Shown piece after piece: positions 1 through 6,347 of a DNA stretch of 19,465 nt. The stretch spans positions 1 through 19,465 of the forward strand of contig CALNCD010000047.1 of the NCBI GenBank assembly GCA_937874965.1, given 5' to 3'. Numbering within the stretch: position 1 is the stretch's first letter; each line of letters begins with the position of its first letter. Below the pieces are notes generated by a model, which was not told where the DNA came from, did no database searches, and saw only the letters and a list, made by a program, of their open reading frames with translations. Position numbers and translations under genes: made by a program. The DNA is from an uncultured Erysipelotrichaceae bacterium. Its GTDB lineage: Bacteria > Bacillota_I > Bacilli_A > Erysipelotrichales > Erysipelotrichaceae.

Positions 1-2167
1 CGACATTGTCGAAAGGGATACCAAGCTGGGCAAAATCACAGAGTAGATTCTGTGTCAGGAGATGAATAGGTAACATCGGAAGAAAGGGTAGAAATATACT
101 GGCAATAATGACCGAAATCATGTTTCCGAAATTACCGCTTACTGCAAGCTTAATGTATTTAATGATGTTGCCAAATGTTTTCCGTCCTTCGATAATTCCT
201 TCTTCAAGGACGCGTAAATCTTTCTTTAGCAGAATGATGCCTGCGGTCTCTTTCGCAATATCCACAGCACTGTCAACCGAGATGCCAACATCGGCTTGTT
301 TCAATGACAACGCATCATTGATGCCATCGCCCATATAACCGACAGTATGGCCAAGACTTTGAAATCCCTTCACAATGCGTTGCTTTTGAATTGGTGAAAG
401 TTTCGCAAACAGACGGCCTTTTTGAATAGCTTCTCGCAATTCGTCGTCGTTGAGTGCTTCGATTTCGTGTCCAACCATAGCATTGACGGTTGGGATTCCG
501 ACCCGATCACAGACTTTGACAGCAACACCCAGACTGTCGCCGGTCAAGACTACAACTTCTACGCCGTGATCATGGAGACTTTTGATGGTTGGTGCGGCAC
601 TTTCCTTTGGAGGATCAAGAAATCCGATAAAACCGATGAGAACCATTTCACTTTCATCACTGACACTGAAATGATGTTCATCCGGTATTTCATTCTTCTG
701 GGCGACAGCAATCATCCGTAGTCCCTGATCATTATACTTGAGATAAACATCCATTGCTTCATCGCGAAGAGCTTGGGTTAGCGGAAGAATTTCCCCATTG
801 TATTCAACGAATGAACTGATGGCCATGATTTCTTCTACGGCTCCTTTTGTAATTAATTGCCGCTTTCCGTTCACATTCTGTACGACGACAGACATCCGCC
901 TCCGGGAGAAATCAAACGGAATTTCGTCGATACATTTGTATTCAGCCGATAAAGAATCGATACCTTCACTTTTTGCTCGGTTGATGATTGCGATATCAAT
1001 CAGGTTCTTTAAACCGGTCTGGAAATAACTGTTCATAAATCCATGACGCAAAACCCGTTTATCATCTTGACCATGAACATCCATATAGCGTTCGAGAATG
1101 ATTTCATCTTCGGTCAAGGTCCCGGTTTTGTCTGTGCACAGAATATCCATTTCTCCGAATGTCTGTATACCGCTCAGATTCTTGACAATGGTCTGATGCT
1201 TACTCATGGCTATTGCCCCACGGCCAAGACCGGTGCTCATAACGACCGGAAGCATTTCCGGAGTAAGTCCAACCGCCAGTGAGACCGCAAATAGAAAGGC
1301 TTGCCCCCAATTCTGCTTGCTGATCCCATTGATCACAAAGACGAGCGGAACCAGTATGAGCATGAGTCTAAGCAGGAGACTGCTGATGGATGAGACACCG
1401 CGTTCGAAACTGCTCTTGGTTTTCGTATTGTCAAGCTGGACAGACATTGATCCGATGTACGTGTCTTCCCCTGTTGCGATGACAATCGCTGTAGCGCTGC
1501 CGCTGACGACATTGGATCCCATGAAACTGATGTTGCTGAGATCAGTAATGCTTTGCGCATTGTCCTGAAGTTCAGCCAGTTTTTCAACGCTGTCTGATTC
1601 CCCGGTCAAGGTTGCCTGGGAGATAAACATATCCTTAGTGGAGAGATAGCGGATATCTGCAGGAATCAGATCGCCTGCCCCGAGTTTAATCATATCCCCG
1701 ACAACCAGTTCTGTGATCGGCAGTTCCTCAAGTTTCTTTTCCCGGTAGACACTGACTGTGTTGGTGACCATGTCCAACAGGTTGCTGGCAGCCTTATTGG
1801 AACGCTCTTCCTGAATAAAAGACATTAGCGTCGATACGAAGACCAGCGTGATAATAATTATGACAGTGGTGTAATCCTGCTGCCCAGGTGCAGCATTGAT
1901 TACATCAGTGAAGAAGGTAACTGCAGAGATGATCAGGAGAATAACATTGAAGGGATTGATCAGTGATTCCATGAAACGATAGATGATAGTGTGGTGGGTT
2001 TTGTGGCGAATGATATTGTACCCGTCTTCATCAAGACGTTCCTGGACTTCATCATCATCCAGCCCCATTGGATCACTTTCAAATGACGTGTACAGATCAT
2101 CAACAGAAAGTGAAGCAATCCGGTAATAGTCGATATGGTTTACTTTTGATTTCCTGGTTTTTTTCAT
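1..2167 (-). CDS. mgtA: Magnesium-translocating P-type ATPase (partial, C-terminus outside the window)
   Basis: Mg2+ importer of the plasma membrane, P-type ATPase subfamily IIIB, using ATP to bring Mg2+ into the cell. The reverse strand is open from an ATG at 2167-2165 to the window edge, giving 722 complete codons; E. coli MgtA has about 900 residues, so the last membrane helices are missing. Visible motifs: TGES actuator loop (residues 188-191), the membrane motif TPEMLPVV around residues 302-309 typical of MgtA/MgtB, the phosphorylated Asp346 in DKTGT, and the hinge motif GDGIND (613-618). The visible end reads QLGIPFDNV, matching the MgtA region just after the NLL.D motif. All motifs lie in one frame, so no frameshift is seen. 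A GGGAGG ribosome site lies just upstream of the start. It is divergent from the phospholipase-like gene. MgtB is an equally possible name. Confidence 0.93.
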   Translation of the reverse strand, partial: MKKTRKSKVNHIDYYRIASLSVDDLYTSFESDPMGLDDDEVQERLDEDGYNIIRHKTHHTIIYRFMESLINPFNVILLIISAVTFFTDVINAAPGQQDYTTVIIIITLVFVSTLMSFIQEERSNKAASNLLDMVTNTVSVYREKKLEELPITELVVGDMIKLGAGDLIPADIRYLSTKDMFISQATLTGESDSVEKLAELQDNAQSITDLSNISFMGSNVVSGSATAIVIATGEDTYIGSMSVQLDNTKTKSSFERGVSSISSLLLRLMLILVPLVFVINGISKQNWGQAFLFAVSLAVGLTPEMLPVVMSTGLGRGAIAMSKHQTIVKNLSGIQTFGEMDILCTDKTGTLTEDEIILERYMDVHGQDDKRVLRHGFMNSYFQTGLKNLIDIAIINRAKSEGIDSLSAEYKCIDEIPFDFSRRRMSVVVQNVNGKRQLITKGAVEEIMAISSFVEYNGEILPLTQALRDEAMDVYLKYNDQGLRMIAVAQKNEIPDEHHFSVSDESEMVLIGFIGFLDPPKESAAPTIKSLHDHGVEVVVLTGDSLGVAVKVCDRVGIPTVNAMVGHEIEALNDDELREAIQKGRLFAKLSPIQKQRIVKGFQSLGHTVGYMGDGINDALSLKQADVGISVDSAVDIAKETAGIILLKKDLRVLEEGIIEGRKTFGNIIKYIKLAVSGNFGNMISVIIASIFLPFLPMLPIHLLTQNLLCDFAQLGIPFDNV

Positions 2168-2192
2168 AGCCGTGTCCTCCCTTTGCTTGGTA

Positions 2193-2198
2193 ATTATA
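2193..2198 (-). promoter_or_regulatory. mgtA extended -10 promoter element
   Basis: On the minus strand the sequence reads TGGTATAAT, a perfect -10 hexamer with the TGn extension. No good -35 is present at 17 bases (an A-rich GAAAAA lies there), so activity would rest on the extended -10. It sits 25 bases before the mgtA start codon, leaving a leader of only about 18 bases. Confidence 0.6.
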
Positions 2199-2251
2199 CC
2201 ATAGCATCCTTGCTGTTTTTCTTAATTATCGTGAATCTTTGGTGGTATTGT

Positions 2252-2281
2252 ACTGTTAATTTCATCTAAATCTGGTAAAAT
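2252..2281 (+). promoter_or_regulatory. Probable promoter of the phospholipase/dipeptidase/hpf operon
   Basis: TGGTAAAAT (extended -10; hexamer at 2276-2281) is preceded at 18 bases by a weak -35-like ACTGTT (2252-2257). It lies 25 bases before the start codon at 2307. It is the only reasonable plus-strand promoter in the 139-base divergent gap. Confidence 0.45.
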
Positions 2282-2306
2282 AAAGAAAAGAGATGGAGGG
2301 AGTCTT

Positions 2307-3299
2307 ATGCCAAATGTCATAACACATGGGCTGATGGCTCAGGATGTTCGTAGCCAATTAGAGACACCACACGTAAAACAAGCTATTGAGTCGTACAAGC
2401 GCGCTTATTTTCTTGGGTGTAATGGACCGGATATCTTTTTTTATTACAATCAATGGCCATGGAAGGATCAGATTGAAGCTAAGCGGGTCCATGAAATTGG
2501 CAACCGGATTCATCAGGATTCTATCAATGCCTTCTATGAATCATGGGTGTGGGCAATCAATAACGAAACCACAGCTGAGAACAAGCAGATTCTTACGGCC
2601 TATCTTGCGGGGCATTTAATGCATTGGTCTTTGGATACCATCGCACATCCGTATATTTTCAATCAAAGCGGCGACATGAGCGGAGCGACGAAATATTGGC
2701 ATTACCGTTTTGAGTCCGCAATTGATTCAAAAATGGTTCAGGAAATCAAGCATCTTCCGTTATCGTCAATCCATTCCTCGTTCTTCCTCCATGTTTCCGA
2801 AAAGGAGAGAGCGTTGATCAGCAGGGTTTATTCGACAATTGTCGAGGAAACCTATGAAGTCTATTGTCCGCCGTTCATTCTTGAAGATACAATCAAAACC
2901 GGTGAACAGATTCTTCGTCTGATGCACGATCCGAAATCATGGAAAGTCAAAGTAATCGGTTCATTGGAGAAAGTCGTAGCGGAACCCTGGATTTTCAGTT
3001 CCCATGTTGTCTTCGGTGAGGAAGAACCCTACGATGTCCTGAATCTTAAGCATCGTGATTGGTGTCATCCGGCAGATAATACTGAAATCTCTGCAGAGTC
3101 CTTTGTTGATCTCTATGATCGTTCAATAACACGCGGAATAGAGGTACTTGAGCACTTGGACGGTGCAATCAATGGACAGATGGATAGCTATCTGGATTTT
3201 ATCGGCGAGAAGAGCTATGACAGCGGCGATAATCTGCATCGTCCTTTCATTTACTATGATAGTGTGTATGAAAGAGGTGATTTTGATGGACATCATTGA
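2307..3299 (+). CDS. Zinc-dependent phospholipase C-like protein
   Basis: A 330-residue protein resembling the zinc-dependent phospholipase C / S1-P1 nuclease fold family (Pfam Zn_dep_PLPC type). Family features are a His near the N-terminus (His7 in NVITHG), the GPD motif at 40-42, His62, the helix motif YLAGHLMHWSLDTIAHP (residues 99-115, with His103, His106, Asp110 and His114), and HYRFESAID (132-140, with His132 and Glu136). These would bind a cluster of zinc ions. There is no signal peptide, so unlike secreted clostridial alpha-toxins this looks intracellular, and a housekeeping or lipid-turnover role is more likely than a toxin role. The start is supported by a GGAGGG site 6 bases upstream. 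The 3' end overlaps the dipeptidase start by 14 bases, which indicates co-transcription. The true substrate is not known from the sequence. Confidence 0.8.
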   Translation: MPNVITHGLMAQDVRSQLETPHVKQAIESYKRAYFLGCNGPDIFFYYNQWPWKDQIEAKRVHEIGNRIHQDSINAFYESWVWAINNETTAENKQILTAYLAGHLMHWSLDTIAHPYIFNQSGDMSGATKYWHYRFESAIDSKMVQEIKHLPLSSIHSSFFLHVSEKERALISRVYSTIVEETYEVYCPPFILEDTIKTGEQILRLMHDPKSWKVKVIGSLEKVVAEPWIFSSHVVFGEEEPYDVLNLKHRDWCHPADNTEISAESFVDLYDRSITRGIEVLEHLDGAINGQMDSYLDFIGEKSYDSGDNLHRPFIYYDSVYERGDFDGHH

Positions 3300-4227
3300 C
3301 CTCCACGCTGATTTGGGTTCTGATTTGTTCACTCATGTCAGTACGTTGGAGGAGGCCATCAATCGTTTCGGTACAGTTCATTTGCCTGGACTGCAGCAGG
3401 GCGGTTACCGTGCAGTTGGCGGTGCTTCGTTCTTTGATGGCCAGCAGGATTGGCCGACCATGCAAGCTACAATGATGCGATTCAGGCGGGTGCTTCAGAA
3501 TTTTCCAGAGGATGTCGTGATTATTGAGAAACCGGATGATTTTGACGATGACCGCCTTGGTGTTGTTTTAACGGTTGAAGGCATGGGTGGTGTCATTGAG
3601 GCTCCAGCGGCTGCTGTTGATTGGATGAGCCGATTGGGGATCAAAATCGCATCACTTCAATGGAGTGAAGAAAATGCTTTGTCCACTGGAATCAATGGTG
3701 ATTTGCGGCGGGGACTGACTCCGTTGGGTAAACAGGCTGTCAAAGCCTTGAATGAAAACCGAGTGATAATCGACGTAAGTCACGCGAATGTCCGTAGTTT
3801 CTATGATATGATGAGTCTAACCGCAGGACCGATTATCGCAACTCATTCCAACTGCTTTGCACTTCACTCACATCCTAGAAATCTTACGGATGAGCAGATT
3901 CGTCTGATCAGTGAGCATGGTGGCGTTATCGGTTTGGTAGCAGTATGGCCGTTTCTGGAATCATCAAAATCTGAGGATACGATTTATCGATTGGCTGAAC
4001 ACGCAGCACATATCGCTGAGATTTCGTCTATCGAGCATGTTGCCTTGGGGTTTGACTTTATGGACTACTATGGTGAGTCCAATGCATCTGCAAACCTTAA
4101 AGGGCTCTCAACGTTCAGCGAAGCACAGAACTGTGTTTCGGTATTTAAGCAATACGGTTTCAGCAATGATGACATACAAAAGATTACATCATTGAATGCA
4201 AAGCGGATTGTCAATTCAATATTATAG
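3286..4227 (+). CDS. Membrane dipeptidase family (peptidase M19) protein
   Basis: A 313-residue zinc dipeptidase of the renal dipeptidase family, expected to hydrolyse dipeptides, including those with a D-residue. Metal ligands are visible in family order: HAD at residues 7-9, Glu98 in LTVEG, His166 in VSHAN, His187 in THSNC and Asp257 in GFDFMD. The substrate-loop motif HPRNLTDEQI (residues 196-205) is nearly identical to the family consensus. I chose ATG 3286 because the HAD motif belongs at the extreme N-terminus and AGAGGTGA precedes this codon; a longer reading from 3148 only adds residues encoded over the upstream gene. No signal peptide is seen, so it is probably cytoplasmic despite the family name. 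It overlaps the upstream gene by 14 bases and is followed 12 bases later by hpf. Confidence 0.9.
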   Translation: MDIIDLHADLGSDLFTHVSTLEEAINRFGTVHLPGLQQGGYRAVGGASFFDGQQDWPTMQATMMRFRRVLQNFPEDVVIIEKPDDFDDDRLGVVLTVEGMGGVIEAPAAAVDWMSRLGIKIASLQWSEENALSTGINGDLRRGLTPLGKQAVKALNENRVIIDVSHANVRSFYDMMSLTAGPIIATHSNCFALHSHPRNLTDEQIRLISEHGGVIGLVAVWPFLESSKSEDTIYRLAEHAAHIAEISSIEHVALGFDFMDYYGESNASANLKGLSTFSEAQNCVSVFKQYGFSNDDIQKITSLNAKRIVNSIL

Positions 4228-4239
4228 GAGGTAGTTATT

Positions 4240-4776
4240 ATGCTATTAAATATTAGAGGTAAGAATGTATCAATTACAGAGGCAATGAATGAAAGGACTG
4301 AAAAGAAGCTTGAATTCTTGAGTAAGTACTTCACCATTGATGACACCATGCGTGCCAATGTCGTTGTGCAGATCTATCCGGAAGGACAGAAAGTTGAAAT
4401 CACCATTACGACAAAGATGGGACCGTTACGAGCAGAAGTACTGGGTACAGATTTCTACAGTGCCCTCGACCTCGCTATTGATAAGCTTGAGGACCAGATT
4501 CGTCGTCAGAAGACCCGGCTAGGACGGCGCCACAAAGAATCGCTGTCGAAGAATTTTGTTACCGAGATTGAACAGGAAGAAGACAATAGTTCAGATGAAC
4601 CGGTAAGAACAAAAACAGTCGTTGCTGAAGAGATGGATCTCAGCGATGCGATTATGAAGATGGAAATGCTTGGTCACGCTTTCTATGTGTATACGGATGA
4701 AGAGACAGAAGGAGTTGCTATCGTCTATAAACGCAAAGCAGGCGGTTATGGCTTGCTAGAAGTTGAAGACGAATAA
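4240..4776 (+). CDS. hpf: Long-form ribosome hibernation promoting factor
   Basis: Binds the 30S decoding centre and drives formation of inactive 100S ribosome dimers in stationary phase or starvation. The 178 residues match the long HPF form of Gram-positives: an N-terminal S30AE domain (about residues 1-100, opening with LLNIRGKNVSITEAM and ending in a basic helix DQIRRQKTRLGRRHK), an acidic linker (about 105-120), and a C-terminal dimerization domain (about 121-175, VRTKTVVAEEMDLSDAI and HAFYVYTDEETEGVAIVYKRKAGGYGLLE). The start is set by TAGGAGG 8 bases upstream. It is the last gene before a strong terminator. TTGAAT (4192-4197) and TTCAAT (4215-4220) are spaced like a weak internal promoter, which would fit independent growth-phase control, but I do not call it. 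Confidence 0.95.
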   Translation: MLLNIRGKNVSITEAMNERTEKKLEFLSKYFTIDDTMRANVVVQIYPEGQKVEITITTKMGPLRAEVLGTDFYSALDLAIDKLEDQIRRQKTRLGRRHKESLSKNFVTEIEQEEDNSSDEPVRTKTVVAEEMDLSDAIMKMEMLGHAFYVYTDEETEGVAIVYKRKAGGYGLLEVEDE

Positions 4777-4800
4777 ATCCCGAGAAATCGGGATTTTTTT
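4776..4800 (+). terminator. Rho-independent terminator after hpf
   Basis: Perfect 8-bp stem AATCCCGA / TCGGGATT (4776-4783 with 4788-4795) closed by a GAAA tetraloop and followed by a run of T. It begins at the last base of the hpf stop codon. Confidence 0.92.
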
Positions 4801-4801
4801 A

Positions 4802-5110
4802 GTGTTGTAATCGGGATTTCGTTTCATTCTGAATAGATATACATGGTCAAGCGTTACCTTGAAAGCTTATGTCGTATGAGTAGGTAAAAAGCTGTTTGCC
4901 TTAACGTTAAATTTTATCGTACAATAAAATCTGACGATTATCTTAGTTATTCTTCTGTTTTTAATGCCTTTATCATTTGTAGCCTATGTGATTTACTCGT
5001 CGAGAAAATATACAAAACAAACGATTGATTTACTTTATGGCGGCAGCGTTCCAACGCATAAATCTACTCAAGAATAACTAATCACTTATTTCATGATATT
5101 TTCTTAAACT
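4802..5110. other. Gene-poor spacer between hpf and sepF
   Basis: About 310 AT-rich bases with no convincing gene. They hold a doubtful small membrane ORF (4931-5077), a perfect 10-base palindrome TTAACGTTAA (4901-4910) inside a promoter-like TTGCCT-N18-TACAAT (4896-4925), and a partial repeat of the terminator arm (ATCGGGATTT at 4810-4819). A 14-codon ORF at 4843-4887 has no ribosome site. Confidence 0.5.
4931..5077 (+). CDS. Doubtful small single-pass membrane ORF or gene remnant
   Basis: Not recognised. The frame is open from just after a TAA at 4925 to the TAA at 5075-5077. It would encode about 47 residues: a hydrophobic stretch TIILVILLFLMPLSFVAYVIY, a basic patch SSRKYTK, and a polar tail ending THKSTQE. 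That is the layout of a small inner-membrane protein with a cytoplasmic tail. However, the only ATG in frame (4964) lies inside the hydrophobic stretch, any earlier start would be CTG, ATT or similar, and no ribosome site is visible. It could be a leaderless small protein, the 3' end of a decayed gene, or chance. A weak promoter-like pair lies directly upstream (4896-4925). Confidence 0.25.
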   Translation: MTIILVILLFLMPLSFVAYVIYSSRKYTKQTIDLLYGGSVPTHKSTQE

Positions 5111-5141
5111 TTGAATATTTGCAAGCATTTAATGGTATAAT
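5111..5141 (+). promoter_or_regulatory. Probable sepF promoter
   Basis: TGGTATAAT (hexamer 5136-5141) is a perfect extended -10, with a TTGAAT -35-like hexamer at 5111-5116 and a 19-base spacer. Transcription from here would give a leader of about 80 bases before the sepF start at 5231. Confidence 0.6.
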
Positions 5142-5230
5142 CTATGAAGCAGTATTAAGAATCAATTCGTTGTCTTTTTATTTTAATGAGAATTCGGTAT
5201 ACTGAAGGTACTTGTATCGAGGAGGGTATT

Positions 5231-5626
5231 ATGGGTTTTAAAGATAAATTGAAGAATTTCGTATCACCGATCGAAGAGTCAGAAGAGATTGAATTTGATG
5301 CGGATGAAGTTGAAGCATTGAGCGATTATGAGAAGCCGGTCAAGAATTCCGCAAAGCTTCCGACCGATACGAAGATGATTTTGTTTGAACCGCGGACATT
5401 TGAGGAAGCTGAGGATATTGCTCGGTATTTGAAAGACAAGCGTGCTGCTGTCGTGAACCTGCATCGTTTACAGCGGGATTATGCGCAGCGGACCATTGAC
5501 TTCCTGACCGGGGTAGTTTTCGCTCTGGATGGTTCAATTCAGAAGATCGGTCATAATGTCATCTTGTGTACACCGCGGACAATCGGTGTTCAGGGTGAAA
5601 TCAGTTTAGGAAACGAAGACGAATAA
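5231..5626 (+). CDS. sepF: Cell division protein SepF
   Basis: Cytoplasmic division protein that bundles FtsZ filaments and anchors them to the membrane at mid-cell. The 131 residues show an N-terminal amphipathic membrane-targeting helix (MGFKDKLKNFVSP), an acidic linker (about 15-40), and the SepF domain (about 45-125), including LFEPRTFEEAEDIARYLKDK, AAVVNLHRLQRDYAQRTIDFLTG, VFALDGSIQKIG and ILCTPRTIGV, all close to the Bacillus SepF pattern. I set the start at ATG 5231, after GAGGAGGG at 5219-5226; the in-frame ATG at 5186 would place 15 odd residues before the targeting helix. The DivIVA-like gene follows 39 bases later, the usual order in Bacillota division clusters. Confidence 0.95.
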   Translation: MGFKDKLKNFVSPIEESEEIEFDADEVEALSDYEKPVKNSAKLPTDTKMILFEPRTFEEAEDIARYLKDKRAAVVNLHRLQRDYAQRTIDFLTGVVFALDGSIQKIGHNVILCTPRTIGVQGEISLGNEDE

Positions 5627-5665
5627 TCGGTTTCTTTGAGCAGGCCGGAAAGGAGCTGGTTGTGA

Positions 5666-6193
5666 GTGAAGTCTTTCAAAATAAAAAAGCAAGGCTATGA
5701 TCGTTTTGAAGTGGATACTGAAATGACAACACTTCAGGATTCAATCACTTCTCTTGAACAGCAGCTCCACGTTTATAAGCGTCAGAACCAGCAGGTGGCT
5801 GAACAGGTTGTCATGATAAAGAATCGTTACAATGCTTTGGTGAGTGAATTAAGTGCGAAGGAGAAGGCCGCTGATCGTATCTCGCGTCTGGCTTTGAAAG
5901 AAGCAAATACAGTAATTGATACGGCAAAGGTGAATGCTGATTCGATTATCCGCGAAGCGTTATCTACTGCCCGTCTCATTCTGGTTGAGATTGATCGAAT
6001 CGGCAATGAGAGCAAAGAAATTAAAGAAGAGTTACGAATAAATGCCATTAAGCTTCAAGAGACAATTGAAAGTCTTGACATTCCGCAGGTTTGGGGGTTT
6101 AATTGGGATAGCATTGACGAAGAACAAGACACGTCTGGTTCAACGTTGGATAGAGAGTTTGCAGATGGTGGAAGCAAATCAACGGAGTACTAA
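5666..6193 (+). CDS. DivIVA-like coiled-coil cell division/polarity protein
   Basis: A 175-residue protein with the DivIVA N-terminal motif (KSFKIKKQGYDRFEVD, residues 2-17), which in this family binds curved membrane at the septum or poles. A long coiled coil (about 18-60), another helical stretch (about 62-135) and an acidic, Ser/Thr-rich tail follow. Compared with Bacillus DivIVA the body is somewhat divergent, so I name it DivIVA-like. The start is a GTG at 5666, preceded by AAAGGAG at 5649-5655; no ATG fits the motif. The position between sepF and ileS is typical for divIVA. Oddity: the last roughly 25 codons also hold the 5' part of the ileS T-box leader, and a consensus-like promoter lies about 95 bases before the stop codon, so the divergent tail may be constrained by RNA structure. 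Confidence 0.85.
   Translation: MKSFKIKKQGYDRFEVDTEMTTLQDSITSLEQQLHVYKRQNQQVAEQVVMIKNRYNALVSELSAKEKAADRISRLALKEANTVIDTAKVNADSIIREALSTARLILVEIDRIGNESKEIKEELRINAIKLQETIESLDIPQVWGFNWDSIDEEQDTSGSTLDREFADGGSKSTEY
6075..6103 (+). promoter_or_regulatory. Probable ileS promoter inside the DivIVA-like gene
   Basis: Perfect -35 TTGACA (6075-6080), a 17-base spacer, and a near-consensus -10 TTTAAT (6098-6103). The predicted start near 6110 would give a T-box leader of about 220 bases up to the terminator, the normal length for this riboswitch class. Confidence 0.65.
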
Positions 6194-6331
6194 GAATATC
6201 ACTTGGGAGTCAGGTTCTCGATACGTAGGGAATCTCGTTGGCGGCGTTAACGTGTTGAGTGCATAGGTGATCGGTCACTTATGAATTAAGGTGGTACCGC
6301 GTTTAGACGTCCTTATCGGGGCGTTTTTTTA
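6120..6331 (+). promoter_or_regulatory. Isoleucine T-box riboswitch with terminator, upstream of ileS
   Basis: Senses uncharged tRNA-Ile and lets transcription continue into ileS. The T-box AAGGTGGTACCGCG (6288-6301) is canonical; its UGGU bulge pairs with the ACCA end expected for tRNA-Ile. The antiterminator pairs AAGG (6288-6291) with CCTT (6311-6314). The competing terminator pairs ACGTCC (6307-6312) with GGGCGT (6319-6324), followed by a run of T. Upstream are a 9-bp Stem III hairpin (6262-6270 with 6275-6283, loop TCGG) and Stem I. Stem I has AGAGAG (6152-6157), the distal TTTGC / GCAAA hairpin carrying GGTGGAAG (6158-6178), and a specifier loop GAATATCAC with the Ile codon ATC at 6198-6200. 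The 5' limit is inferred from weak base pairing (GAAC near 6122 with GTTC near 6214). About 75 bases of the leader overlap the DivIVA-like coding region. Confidence 0.9.
6307..6330 (+). terminator. T-box-controlled terminator before ileS
   Basis: A 6-bp stem with one G-U pair (6307-6312 / 6319-6324) and a T-run to 6330. It competes with the antiterminator of the T-box, so it ends transcription when tRNA-Ile is charged. Confidence 0.88.
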
Positions 6332-6347
6332 TTGGAGGAGAGAGTGT

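Noticed and set aside
108..1587. Several open frames of 76-120 codons on the plus strand, and one on the minus strand in another frame, over the first 1.6 kb
   Set aside because: All are shadows of the minus-strand mgtA frame, which carries every family motif.
3148..3285. 46-residue N-terminal extension of the dipeptidase
   Set aside because: It is the shifted frame of the phospholipase-like gene; the HAD metal motif belongs at the N-terminus and a ribosome site precedes ATG 3286.
4787..4819. Repeat of ATCGGGATTT after the hpf terminator
   Set aside because: Only 10 bases and no second complementary arm; probably a partial duplication or chance.
4843..4887. 14-codon ORF in the hpf-sepF gap, considered as a leader peptide
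   Set aside because: No ribosome site, no regulatory codon run and no attenuator downstream.
6291..6347. N-terminal extension of ileS from a GTG at 6291
   Set aside because: It lies within the T-box and terminator stem; the family N-terminus and the GGAGGAG site fit ATG 6348.
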